From: a virus | DNA length: 37,393 nucleotides | Virus record (IMG/VR): IMGVR_UViG_3300030107_002065 | Coordinates: 1 to 37,393 of that record | Reading direction: 5' to 3' (one strand) | Part shown: piece by piece, positions 1 through 7,345 of the stretch | Layout of the letters: the number at the start of each line of letters is the position of its first letter | Numbering within the stretch: position 1 is the first letter of the stretch | The notes under the pieces: model-generated | The model's database searches: none | What the model was told of the DNA's origin: nothing | Seen by the model: the letters and a program-made list of their open reading frames with translations, nothing else | Program-made: the position numbers and the translations under genes

Positions 1-876
1 TCGTGTAATGGATTGCAACACTTCTGTGCAGCAGGTAGAGACGAACGTGGTGGAGCTCTTGTTAATTTAGTTCCTGGACCTAATCCACAAGATGCATATA
101 CAGAAGTATTAAATGTTGTGAAAGCAAAATTAGAAAAAGAAGATAGTGCAATAGCCAGGCAATGCTTGAAACATTTAACAAGACAAGTTTTAAAACAACC
201 AGTCATGACTCAGGTGTACAACGTCACAAGGGTTGGTGCTCGTGATCAAGTTAAAGAACAGTTGAAAAAATTAGGCGTAAAAAAAGAAGATCAGTTTCCT
301 ATATCTAAACATCTAAGTGATTTGGTTATGGGATCTGTCGGCGATGTGTTTCCTGAAGCCATAGTTATTATGCGATGGATAGAAGAATGTTGTCGCATGA
401 TGTGCAAAGATAAACCAATGAGATCTATACAATGGAAAAATCCAATTGGCTTTCCTGTTATTCAGCCATATAGAAACATGAGAAAGTTTCAAATTAAAAC
501 AGTCATGCAACGATTAACAGTTGGTGAACGAGATCAGACTGCACCAGTTATGTTATCCAAACAAGTGCAAGGTGGTCCACCTAATGTAGTACACAGCTGG
601 GATGGGGCACATATGATGTTGACATCTATAGATTGTGCTGATCATGAGATAGACTTTGCAGCGGTGCATGATTCTTATTGGGGTCATGCTAGTAATATTG
701 ATGATCTGAGTGACATTCTAAGAACCCAGTTTGTAGAGATGCACAAAGAGGATCTAGTTGGTAAGCTGTATGTAGAGTGGCAGGAGGCGTATCCTGATAT
801 AGACTTGCCAGTCCCGCCAGCAAAAGGATCGCTGGATTTAAATCAGGTGATGGACTCCCCATACTTCTTTGGATAA
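1..876 (+). CDS. T7-like single-subunit RNA polymerase, C-terminal part (5' end cut by window)
   Basis: This is the C-terminal half of the phage RNA polymerase that transcribes the late genes. The frame is open from base 1. It begins at SCNGLQHF, equivalent to T7 GSCSGIQHF just after catalytic Asp537. RQVLKQPVMTQVY (about 181-219) matches T7 RSVTKRSVMTLAY, keeping the counterparts of Lys631 (codon 193) and Tyr639 (codon 217). AVHDSY (661-678) keeps the catalytic His-Asp pair (T7 His811/Asp812). The end, PPAKGSLDLNQVMDS then PYFFG, matches the T7 foot PALPAKGNLNLRDILES and its aromatic C-terminus. The first catalytic Asp and the N-terminal domain are outside this part. The N-terminus is at the other window end (36822-37393). 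Identification is secure; it is partial because of the window edge, with no internal stop. Confidence 0.96.
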   Translation, partial: SCNGLQHFCAAGRDERGGALVNLVPGPNPQDAYTEVLNVVKAKLEKEDSAIARQCLKHLTRQVLKQPVMTQVYNVTRVGARDQVKEQLKKLGVKKEDQFPISKHLSDLVMGSVGDVFPEAIVIMRWIEECCRMMCKDKPMRSIQWKNPIGFPVIQPYRNMRKFQIKTVMQRLTVGERDQTAPVMLSKQVQGGPPNVVHSWDGAHMMLTSIDCADHEIDFAAVHDSYWGHASNIDDLSDILRTQFVEMHKEDLVGKLYVEWQEAYPDIDLPVPPAKGSLDLNQVMDSPYFFG

Positions 877-889
877 AGGTACTCAGATA

Positions 890-1459
890 GTGAAGCGAAA
901 CCGATACGTGATGTTGATATTTGCCAAGGGGACAACCCTGGGAGATTTTACTCCTACTGAAAGATGGCGTATGTTTCGCAAAAAACCAGGACTTTTTTAT
1001 GAAATAGCTAGTTCTTACTTTGGGAAGTTGGCTATTGGAGGAGATCACAGACACGTTGCTGTTACTGACGGCGAGGTGGTAGTGGATTATGCCTGGAGAC
1101 AATTTAGATATTGGCCTTATGAACAGTACATAAAGAAGTTTAGAAATATAAATGGCTATGTATTAATACCTATAAACGAAGACAGTAAATACGGATGGGA
1201 AGGCGTTGACCTGGGACAATATAAAAAACCAGATCGATCTTACCTGCGAGGAACCATTACTATTTGGCTAATGGGGTTGACTCGTGGTTTATACCAAACA
1301 ACAAATTGCACTACGACTGCTCGGCAAGTCCTAGGTGATGCAGGGATTCACGTGCCGAGAAGGGTTTGGAATCCTCAATTGCTAGTGCAATGGTTGACGG
1401 AGAACAAATATGACTTCTATGCCAGTACGCCTCCCAGTTACAACGGAACAACTAATTGA
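890..1459 (+). CDS. Permuted NlpC/P60 (LRAT-like) papain-fold protein, putative amidase/peptidase
   Basis: A 189-residue protein directly after the RNA polymerase. I choose GTG 890, 9 bases after AAAGGT (875-880); an in-frame TTG at 869 overlaps the polymerase stop but is poorly placed for that site. The order of candidate catalytic residues is permuted: His comes first, in a strand context (GDHRHVAVTDGEVVVDYAW), and Cys second, at a helix start (TTNCTTTARQVLGDAG). Histidine before an NC-type cysteine is the arrangement of permuted NlpC/P60 and LRAT-like enzymes, which act on amide or ester bonds. A role in peptidoglycan cleavage or host takeover is inference. There is no signal peptide or membrane segment. 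It overlaps the next gene by 50 bases. The fold call rests on motif order only. Confidence 0.55.
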   Translation: MKRNRYVMLIFAKGTTLGDFTPTERWRMFRKKPGLFYEIASSYFGKLAIGGDHRHVAVTDGEVVVDYAWRQFRYWPYEQYIKKFRNINGYVLIPINEDSKYGWEGVDLGQYKKPDRSYLRGTITIWLMGLTRGLYQTTNCTTTARQVLGDAGIHVPRRVWNPQLLVQWLTENKYDFYASTPPSYNGTTN

Positions 1460-1613
1460 AGAGCTTGATAAATTAAATCCACCACCCACAGTAGATGGAC
1501 CATTGGATGAAAAAATGATACAAGAGCTAGTGTTTCTTGCAGGTCGAAGGTCTGTAATAGATGAATTAATTCGTATACAAATACGTACAGAACATGAAGC
1601 TGGAGGATATTAA
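1410..1613 (+). CDS. Small conserved podovirus protein of unknown function
   Basis: A 67-residue protein. ATG 1410 follows GGAG (1399-1402) at normal spacing; a second ATG at 1419 is possible. The core reads as one helical protein: TTEQLIEELDKLNPPPTV, then AGRRSVIDELIRIQIRTE. This pattern (LIEELDKL plus AGRRxVIDEL) recurs, from memory, in small proteins near the portal gene in marine T7-like phages. It overlaps the upstream papain-fold gene, and its stop is coupled to the next start (TAATG at 1611-1615). No catalytic motif or membrane segment is visible and the function is unknown. Confidence 0.7.
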   Translation: MTSMPVRLPVTTEQLIEELDKLNPPPTVDGPLDEKMIQELVFLAGRRSVIDELIRIQIRTEHEAGGY

Positions 1614-1873
1614 TGGCTAAAGATCCAAGATTAAAAAGAGCAGGAGTCTCTGGTTATAACAAACCAAAGCGTACTCCTAACCATAAAACTAAATCCCATA
1701 TTGTTGTAGCTAAAGACGGAGATAAAATAAAGACAATCCGATTTGGCCAACAAGGTAAAACTGGGGACCGAACTAACACAGCACGTGCTAGATCTTTCAA
1801 GGCCAGACATGCTAAGAACATTGCAAAGGGCAAAATGTCAGCAGCGTACTGGGCTAATAAAACTAAATGGTAA
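1613..1873 (+). CDS. Small basic conserved phage protein
   Basis: An 86-residue, strongly basic protein coupled to the gene before it (ATG 1613 overlaps that stop). It has a Lys/Arg-rich N-terminus (KPKRTPNHKTKSHIVV), a short strand segment (KIKTIRFGQQGKTG) and a C-terminal block SFKARHAKNI followed by GKMSAAYWANKTKW. That C-terminal block is, from memory, highly conserved in small proteins of marine podoviruses and other tailed phages, usually near head genes. Charge and location suggest nucleic-acid or head association, but no function is established. Confidence is high that it is a gene and low for any role. Confidence 0.8.
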   Translation: MAKDPRLKRAGVSGYNKPKRTPNHKTKSHIVVAKDGDKIKTIRFGQQGKTGDRTNTARARSFKARHAKNIAKGKMSAAYWANKTKW

Positions 1874-1883
1874 GGAGAACATC

Positions 1884-1976
1884 ATGCCAATGGGAAAAGG
1901 AACTTACGGTAAAAAAGTTGGAAGGCCAGCTAAAAAGAAAAAAACTAAAACGATGAAAAAGATGAAGAAGAAATAA
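1884..1976 (+). CDS. Very short lysine-rich conserved protein
   Basis: A 30-residue protein starting MPMGKGTYGKKVGRPAKKKK and ending in alternating Met/Lys. ATG 1884 follows AAGGAGAA (1872-1879) at ideal spacing. The frame is open further upstream, but that extension lies inside the preceding gene and lacks this ribosome site, so the short form is chosen. MPMGKGTYGKKxGRP is a recurring small phage protein signature. The composition fits binding to DNA or RNA; no function is known. Confidence 0.75.
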   Translation: MPMGKGTYGKKVGRPAKKKKTKTMKKMKKK

Positions 1977-1987
1977 GGGGAATCCAC

Positions 1988-2197
1988 ATGGGCGGTAGCG
2001 GTGGCAGTACAAACCTAACAACTTTTCATGATCCTGAATCTGCTTTGCGAGCTGAGAAGGCTACACCAGCAGAGTTTGAAGAAGGATTAGATGAGGACGA
2101 GAGAAGGCAACGGCGGGAAGAGATGGGCTCTAGAACATCTTTAAAGATTCCTAAGTATGGGTCTGGGTCTGGTCCTTCAACAGGAGCTAGTTATTAA
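1988..2197 (+). CDS. Small Gly/Ser- and Glu/Arg-rich protein before the portal
   Basis: A 69-residue protein with a Gly/Ser N-terminus (MGGSGGSTN), a charged helical middle (SALRAEKATPAEFEEGLDED, then RRQRREEMGSRTSLKIPKYG) and a Gly/Ser tail. AAGGGG (1975-1980) precedes ATG 1988. Its stop is coupled to the portal start (TAATG at 2195-2199). Similar short proteins precede the portal gene in many T7-like phages. There is no recognised domain; a structural or connector-associated role is only suggested by position. Confidence 0.65.
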   Translation: MGGSGGSTNLTTFHDPESALRAEKATPAEFEEGLDEDERRQRREEMGSRTSLKIPKYGSGSGPSTGASY

Positions 2198-3780
2198 TGG
2201 GTGTAATTCAAACCAGATTTGATTCAGATGATGGCGTTCGTCAAGAGAATCTTGAACGTGCTAGATTCTGTGCTAGTCTAACCAAGCCGTGGGTATTACC
2301 TCCAGATGGTTGGAACGAATCTGAAAAGTTACCTGAAACTTTTTCTAGCATACCTGCTCGTGGATGTACAAACTTAGAAGGCAGATTGCTGCTTGCTATT
2401 TTTCCACCAGGTCAACCTTGGTTTAAATTTAAACCAGCTAGTAAATTTAAATTTGACCCAGAGGTAGAACCTGATTTAATAAATGAATTTGAAGAAGCAT
2501 TAAGATTACAAGAATTAGTTGTACTGTCCAAGATGGAACAGTCAGACAAAACTGGTGGTAATGCTAGACGATTAGGGTTTAGAACTCGTATGCGTTTGGT
2601 GTTATCACAACTATTAGTTACAGGCGATTGTTTGTTTCACTTAACTGATGACTTTAACATTCGTGTATTTCGTAGAGACAACTATGTAACTAACAGAGAT
2701 ATGGCTGGTGATATTAACTATCACATAACTCGTGAGCATATTGATTTGCTTTCGTTGCCCTTAGATAAACTAGAATTACTTGAGCACGATGTAAACGAAC
2801 TATCTGGTTTACACGCTGATCAACGTATGGAATTTATTTACACTATGGTTGAATGGAACCCATTGAAAAATGTCTGGGTTATTACACAAGAAGTCGATGG
2901 TGTAGAAATTAATAAAGTCGAAGAAGCAGTAAATCCTTATATATCTGTGACCTATTCTCTTCCTCCCGCAGCTGATTATGGTCGAGGATTAATTGAGGAA
3001 AATCTAGGTGACTGCCGTTCAATAAATGAGTTGACCGAAAGGATCCTAGACTTTGCTGCTTTGTCAAGCAAACACTTGTTCGCCCTGGATTATAATAGTC
3101 AAGTTCGCCCAGACGATCTCGCAAGACCTACGGGCTCCGTTATACAAGCAAGAGTCCAGGGTGGACAGGTGTCTGATGTTGGCATGGTAAGAGCAGATAG
3201 AATGAATGACTTCAATGTGGTTGCTTCTGTTCGTGATGCTATACGAAGAGATCTTGCTATGACTATGTTAATGGAAGGCGAGACTACACCACGTGGTGAA
3301 AGAGTTACTGCGTACCAAGTACAACGTGTAGCAGCAGAATTAGATGGTGCATTGTCGGGATTATTTGCACCAATAGCTGACGCACTTCAGGTTCCTTTAG
3401 TAGAACGTGTGCGACACGTGCTAACTAAGAAAGGAGAACTACCTGTGTTGCCAGATGACACGGTAGAAATAGAAGCAATTACAGGAGTACAAGCTTTGGC
3501 TCATGAGAATGACCAACAGAAATTATTACGCTTGTTACAGACTGTAGCACAACTAGGTCCAGAAACATTAGCTCGTGTTGACAAAGGTGTATTGTTAGAT
3601 TTACTTGTTAGACAGTCTGGTATTTATCAGCCTGGTTTAATAAGATCTGAAGAAGATATACAAGAGGAAATGCAGTCTATGCAACAAGGACAATTTGATC
3701 AGATGGCTGCTAGTCAAGCAGTTCAAACAGCAGGGAATGTTATAGAGGAACAACAGAAACAGGAGATGCAAGGTGTCTGA
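2197..3780 (+). CDS. Portal protein (head-tail connector, T7 gp8-like)
   Basis: A 527-residue protein, close to T7 gp8 (536). It forms the dodecameric portal at one capsid vertex through which DNA enters and leaves. Diagnostic features are the N-terminal region SIPARGCTNLEGRLLLAIFP followed by PPGQPWFKFKP, matching the RGxxNLxxKLxLxLFPP signature of podoviral portals. Later come ITREHIDLLSLP, YGRGLIEENLGDCRSINELT and a stem-like region with EGETTPRGERVTAYQVQRVA. The C-terminus is Gln/Met-rich (EEMQSMQQGQFDQM), typical of these proteins. It is followed immediately by the scaffold gene with an 8-base overlap. Confidence 0.95.
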   Translation: MGVIQTRFDSDDGVRQENLERARFCASLTKPWVLPPDGWNESEKLPETFSSIPARGCTNLEGRLLLAIFPPGQPWFKFKPASKFKFDPEVEPDLINEFEEALRLQELVVLSKMEQSDKTGGNARRLGFRTRMRLVLSQLLVTGDCLFHLTDDFNIRVFRRDNYVTNRDMAGDINYHITREHIDLLSLPLDKLELLEHDVNELSGLHADQRMEFIYTMVEWNPLKNVWVITQEVDGVEINKVEEAVNPYISVTYSLPPAADYGRGLIEENLGDCRSINELTERILDFAALSSKHLFALDYNSQVRPDDLARPTGSVIQARVQGGQVSDVGMVRADRMNDFNVVASVRDAIRRDLAMTMLMEGETTPRGERVTAYQVQRVAAELDGALSGLFAPIADALQVPLVERVRHVLTKKGELPVLPDDTVEIEAITGVQALAHENDQQKLLRLLQTVAQLGPETLARVDKGVLLDLLVRQSGIYQPGLIRSEEDIQEEMQSMQQGQFDQMAASQAVQTAGNVIEEQQKQEMQGV

Positions 3781-4600
3781 TGTGAACCCAGGAGCTCAAC
3801 CAGAAGCTCAACCTGCCGTGCAAATAGATCCTAATGCCGTGAGTGAAGCTCATGTAGAAGGAACTATTGATAGAGATGTTCAAGGTAAAGTGGAATTACC
3901 TTTAGACCACGAACCTAAAAAAGATGAAACGCTAGAAGAAAAACTATTCGCTGGCAAATATAAATCTATAGAGGATCTTGAAAAAGGTTATGACGAACTA
4001 AATAAAAAGCTATCGCAAATGAAGCCAGATACTGGTGACATGACCATAGAACAAATTTTAGAATCTGCACAATTAAACAATATGGACATTGTTACTAATT
4101 GGCAAAAAGATGGGAAGCTTACTGATGAACAATATTCCAAACTGGCTAGTGTGGGTTATGGAAAGTCGGTGGTCGATACATACTTAAAAGGACAAAGTGC
4201 ACAAGCACAAAATTCTATTTACGCACAAGAACAAATTAAACAACATGCCCATAAGCTTGCAGGTGGAGAACAAGAATACAATGGCCTTATGAGATGGGCT
4301 GCTGTTAATCTGCCTGAACAAAGGCAAACAGAATTAAACGAACGATTGGCAAAGACTGAATCATACGAAGGTGCTATTAAAGAATTACTGTATGATTATA
4401 AAATGGCAACAGGCACAGCAGCTGGACGTTCTGAAATTCTTGCAGGACAAGCTATGCCTAATGTATCTGATGGTTATAAAACTACAGATGAATTTCTAAG
4501 TGCTTTAGCCCAGGCAAAAAGACAAGGGTATAAAGACGCTGCGTTCCTCAATCGGTTGAAGAACACTCCACAACATATAGTTCAAGGAATAGACAAATGA
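3773..4600 (+). CDS. Capsid assembly (scaffold) protein, T7 gp9-like
   Basis: A 275-residue acidic, helix-rich protein between portal and major capsid genes, the standard scaffold position. It guides capsid assembly and leaves before DNA fills the head. The N-terminus is disordered and Glu/Pro/Ala-rich (NPGAQPEAQPAVQIDP). Then LFAGKYKSIEDLEKGYDEL is the signature found in podoviral scaffolds, followed by NKKLSQMKP. The rest is predicted helical. The start is GTG 3773, with AGGAG at 3761-3765, overlapping the portal stop by 8 bases. Its stop overlaps the next start in an ATGA. Confidence 0.88.
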   Translation: MSDVNPGAQPEAQPAVQIDPNAVSEAHVEGTIDRDVQGKVELPLDHEPKKDETLEEKLFAGKYKSIEDLEKGYDELNKKLSQMKPDTGDMTIEQILESAQLNNMDIVTNWQKDGKLTDEQYSKLASVGYGKSVVDTYLKGQSAQAQNSIYAQEQIKQHAHKLAGGEQEYNGLMRWAAVNLPEQRQTELNERLAKTESYEGAIKELLYDYKMATGTAAGRSEILAGQAMPNVSDGYKTTDEFLSALAQAKRQGYKDAAFLNRLKNTPQHIVQGIDK

Positions 4601-4947
4601 TGAAAGAACAACGTAATCGAAATATTTTAAGTAATCTTGCACACAAAGACAAGATAGAAGCTTTCTTTGACATGAGGGCTGCTGAAGGCGATATGAAATG
4701 TAGGCTAGTTGGTCCAACAGGTATTCAAATAGCAGAAGGAACAGGACACAATGAAGACAAAGCATTTGAAGCAGCATTCCAAATCATTAACAAACCAGTT
4801 GAAACTCCGAAGAAAAAAACCGCTAAACGTAAAAGTGCAAAGCGGGATACTTCAGAATCTAAACTGGAAGGGAGCGAGGCTGAGGCATCATCGGATGTTT
4901 CTGAAGCCACTCCTGTAGAAGAATTTGAAGATATCGAAACCTTCTAA
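4597..4947 (+). CDS. Small protein with basic middle and acidic C-terminal tail, head region
   Basis: A 116-residue protein translationally coupled to the scaffold gene (ATGA at 4597-4600; a second ATG lies at 4600). The N-terminal ~70 residues look folded (KIEAFFDMRAAEGDMKCRLV, then AEGTGHNEDKAFEAAFQII), with a strand-strand-helix look reminiscent of a small double-stranded-RNA-binding-like fold; this is a visual impression only. A short Lys-rich stretch (PKKKTAKRKSAKR) is followed by an acidic tail ending VEEFEDIETF. I do not recognise the family. Position suggests a head-assembly or decoration role. Confidence 0.6.
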   Translation: MMKEQRNRNILSNLAHKDKIEAFFDMRAAEGDMKCRLVGPTGIQIAEGTGHNEDKAFEAAFQIINKPVETPKKKTAKRKSAKRDTSESKLEGSEAEASSDVSEATPVEEFEDIETF

Positions 4948-5098
4948 TTTAATTTACTAACTAACTTTCCGTGGGAGCCTTACCCACATTTGGATACCAC
5001 AGTTGCCCAATGGGCGAAGTGCTAAATGTTACGAGGACACCTCCTTGGAATTATCGTTTCTTTTCTCTCACGAAACCTTTTTTTCGAGGTAATTTTTT
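4948..5098 (+). promoter_or_regulatory. Structured leader of the major capsid gene
   Basis: This 151-base gap is one of the few non-coding stretches. It holds three small inverted repeats: GTGGG/CCCAC (4971-4975 with 4983-4987), GCCC/GGGC (5005-5008 with 5012-5015) and GTTTC/GAAAC (5056-5060 with 5072-5076, followed by seven T). ACCTCCTT (5039-5046) equals the anti-Shine-Dalgarno end of 16S rRNA. It can pair either with GAGG just upstream (5033-5036) or with the capsid gene's ribosome site GAGGT (5086-5090). A late promoter for the phage polymerase is expected here, but I could not identify its consensus. Confidence 0.5.
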
Positions 5099-6331
5099 AT
5101 GACTACTATTAGTTCAACTTATAATACTCGTGGTTTAGCAGATGCTGAAGGAAGTGCAGGTGCAAGAGACTTGGGCCTAACTATCTTTAGTGGCCAGGTT
5201 CTGGAAGCTTTTAAACAACGAACCGTTTTCTATGATATGAAGGGCCAGTACATGGCAAGCAAACAACTTGACGGTGGTGTTGCTGCACAATGGCCAATCA
5301 TTGGTCCAGACATTGATTTGTTTGCAGTAGGTGGCGATGACACTAACTTTACTGATGATGCTGCTGATGATACACACCTTCCTCAAGGTATGTACGCTGG
5401 TTATCACGTAACAGGTAGATTCATTACTGGTTCTAAAATTGCTAGTTCTGTCAAGACTGTTAATGTTGATGACATTCTAGTTGCTGCTATTGATGTACCT
5501 TTCTTAGATCTTGACCTTGCACACTTTGACCTACTTGGTCCTTACGCTGCAAAACTTGGGCGATCAATTGCTCGTGACTTAGATCGTAAGATTGCTGCTC
5601 TTGTTCTTAAAGGTGCTACTGATTCTGCTCCTTCAAATGGAACATATCCAGGCGGTGCTTCAGTAGTACGAGGTAGTGCATCTGCTACAGTAGCAGCTAC
5701 TTATACTGACGATATTGGTGGAGTAACTAAGTTTGCAGACGATGTTGCTTCACTTGCTTTGCAATTCGATCAGAAGTTTGTACCAGAAGGTAATAGAACA
5801 TTATTTATTACTCCGTACATCCGTAAGATTTTACGTCATATGGGAACAAGCTTTGTTGCTAACCCAAATGTTAATACTACGACACAAGCTGCTACAGTAA
5901 CTTACATTCCAGGAACACAAAGTCCATATGATAATCAACTATCAGGAAACTCTTGGGATCTTAACGCACGATCAATTGGTCAATTATCTGGCTTTGATCT
6001 AGTGGTTACAGATTCTATGCCTGGTGACTGGCGTACAGATACTGGTGCTAAGTATGCAGAATTTAATTCAGCTAGTATGGGTGCATCTAGTCTTGCTAAG
6101 TATGACTTTGACTGTGATGGTGCTGATGCTGCTAGAAAATGTCCAGCAGCTTTAGCCGTGTGTGGTGCACAAGAAGGCAACTACGGCTTAGGTATGGTCC
6201 AAGCTGGTGGTATGCGAACAATCATCGAAGATGATGAACGTAGAAACCAGAAATTCCTCAAGACTCAAATGCTTGTTGGAATGGATATACTGTCACCTTG
6301 GTGTCTTGGTTCTATTGCTTGTCACGCCTAA
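5099..6331 (+). CDS. Major capsid protein (T7 gp10-like, HK97 fold)
   Basis: A 410-residue protein in the usual place after the scaffold. The N-terminus TRGLADAEGSAGARDLGLTI leads into FSGQVLEAFKQRTVFYDM, followed by a strand region with TGSKIASSVKTVNVDDILV. ARDLDRKIAALVLKGA is the long spine-type helix region. This arrangement is typical of podoviral capsid proteins (T7 gp10A is 345 residues, so this one is somewhat longer). ATG 5099 follows GAGGT at 5086-5090 at normal spacing. A strong terminator follows 20 bases after the stop. I see no clear frameshift site for a T7 10B-like extension. Confidence 0.94.
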   Translation: MTTISSTYNTRGLADAEGSAGARDLGLTIFSGQVLEAFKQRTVFYDMKGQYMASKQLDGGVAAQWPIIGPDIDLFAVGGDDTNFTDDAADDTHLPQGMYAGYHVTGRFITGSKIASSVKTVNVDDILVAAIDVPFLDLDLAHFDLLGPYAAKLGRSIARDLDRKIAALVLKGATDSAPSNGTYPGGASVVRGSASATVAATYTDDIGGVTKFADDVASLALQFDQKFVPEGNRTLFITPYIRKILRHMGTSFVANPNVNTTTQAATVTYIPGTQSPYDNQLSGNSWDLNARSIGQLSGFDLVVTDSMPGDWRTDTGAKYAEFNSASMGASSLAKYDFDCDGADAARKCPAALAVCGAQEGNYGLGMVQAGGMRTIIEDDERRNQKFLKTQMLVGMDILSPWCLGSIACHA

Positions 6332-6340
6332 TTAATTAGG
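6327..6340. repeat. 14-bp perfect palindrome over the capsid gene stop
   Basis: CCTAATTAATTAGG is identical to its reverse complement and contains the capsid stop codon (6329-6331). It lies just before the terminator hairpin. It could be a protein-binding site or a chance AT-rich palindrome. Confidence 0.5.
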
Positions 6341-6351
6341 TTGTCTCTTTA

Positions 6352-6377
6352 GGGGGGGCTAATGCCCCCCTTATTTT
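6352..6377 (+). terminator. Rho-independent terminator after the capsid gene
   Basis: A 7-bp stem GGGGGGC/GCCCCCC (6353-6359 with 6364-6370) with loop TAAT is followed by a T-rich run (TTATTTT). Its position matches the T7 terminator after gene 10, and it would lower expression of the downstream tail genes relative to capsid protein. Confidence 0.9.
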
Positions 6378-6391
6378 ATATGGGGGTTTGA

Positions 6392-6607
6392 ATGACTAGA
6401 GACATAAGGGAACCGTCTGTGGTTCGTCTCTCTGTAAGAGATTGGATGGGAATATTCGCTTGTGTTGTAGCAATAGCCTTTCCTGTCGTAGCAGCGTATA
6501 GAGAACATGATCGCATGATTACTGAAATGATTGTGCGTCAGCAATTAATAGAGTCGCAAATAAATCGAATAGAAGATTGTTTAGACAAGTTGGAGAACAA
6601 CTTATGA
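6392..6607 (+). CDS. Small single-span membrane protein with coiled-coil tail
   Basis: A 71-residue protein. ATG 6392 follows a G-rich ribosome site (GGGGG, 6382-6386). One hydrophobic segment at about residues 19-37 (MGIFACVVAIAFPVVAAY) is flanked by charged residues. After it comes an amphipathic helix with a heptad look (MIVRQQLIESQINRIEDCLD). This architecture fits a holin-like or spanin-like protein, or a small virion-associated membrane protein. I cannot assign a family. It is the first gene after the capsid terminator and overlaps the next gene by 4 bases (ATGA). Confidence 0.6.
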   Translation: MTRDIREPSVVRLSVRDWMGIFACVVAIAFPVVAAYREHDRMITEMIVRQQLIESQINRIEDCLDKLENNL

Positions 6608-7335
6608 GAATAGTTAATTTTACAAACTCGCAAAGTACGAGTGATGGTGCTAACCCAGTTTTATCTTTAGATACTGTAGATGCAGCAAGCGATGTACTAA
6701 ATCCTCCTATTGATGGGGAAATAAGAACTGGTCTTGTTACCGTTCAAAACATCTCTGCAAGCACAACTAATAGTGTAGAAGTACAAGGTTCATTCGGGAC
6801 TACCTTTTCTTTAGCACATATTAAATTTGCAGATTCTGATGTAAATAATTACGATGAAGAAGTTGTAACTATTGTAGATGCTAGTGGCACAAACACATTT
6901 ACTTTTGACAAAGACATATCAGCTGTAGCACGTAGTTCAGCTAATACGTATGTAGTACCTGCTATTACTGATGCAGCAACCGCAGCAGCTTTTATGAAAG
7001 AAGCTATAGATCTTGCTAGAGACACGCACTTAGAAACTGGTGCTCAATGTTTTACTAGTACAAGAACTGATGGGTCTGCACAAGCTGGCCTTGAAATAGT
7101 TGGTATGGATTCTGCTGCTGGCACAACGTTTGATGTAAGCATTACTACTACAGATGCTGATATGGTTTTAGAAGAACATTACAGCGGTGAACAAAAGTTT
7201 CAAACAATTCACACTTTTACTAATATTGCAGCAGGTGCTGTTGTATCCGCAGTAGTAACTTTGTTTCCTGAAATGCGTATAAATAGTGGTACTAATGATG
7301 ACGATGGTTATGTTGTCGCAACGTTAATGGTGTAA
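6604..7335 (+). CDS. Beta-rich virion protein, putative head or tail decoration
   Basis: A 243-residue protein. I choose ATG 6604, which overlaps the previous stop (ATGA) and follows TTGGAGAA; an in-frame ATG at 6577 would overlap more of the gene before. The sequence is Thr/Ser/Asp/Ala-rich with short strands. The segment VTIVDASGTNTFTFD, then a helix-like AATAAAFMKEAIDLARDT, then GLEIVGMDSAAGTTFDVSIT has the same order of elements as a domain inside the nozzle protein insertion (residues ~641-750 of the gene at 10716). No enzyme motif is visible. The position between capsid and tail genes suggests a surface-exposed structural protein. Confidence 0.6.
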   Translation: MRIVNFTNSQSTSDGANPVLSLDTVDAASDVLNPPIDGEIRTGLVTVQNISASTTNSVEVQGSFGTTFSLAHIKFADSDVNNYDEEVVTIVDASGTNTFTFDKDISAVARSSANTYVVPAITDAATAAAFMKEAIDLARDTHLETGAQCFTSTRTDGSAQAGLEIVGMDSAAGTTFDVSITTTDADMVLEEHYSGEQKFQTIHTFTNIAAGAVVSAVVTLFPEMRINSGTNDDDGYVVATLMV

Positions 7336-7345
7336 GGAGTAGTTT

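Noticed and set aside
1743-1883. An upstream in-frame extension of the 30-residue Lys-rich gene.
   Set aside because: It lies within the preceding conserved gene. The short form has an ideal ribosome site and a recognised N-terminus.
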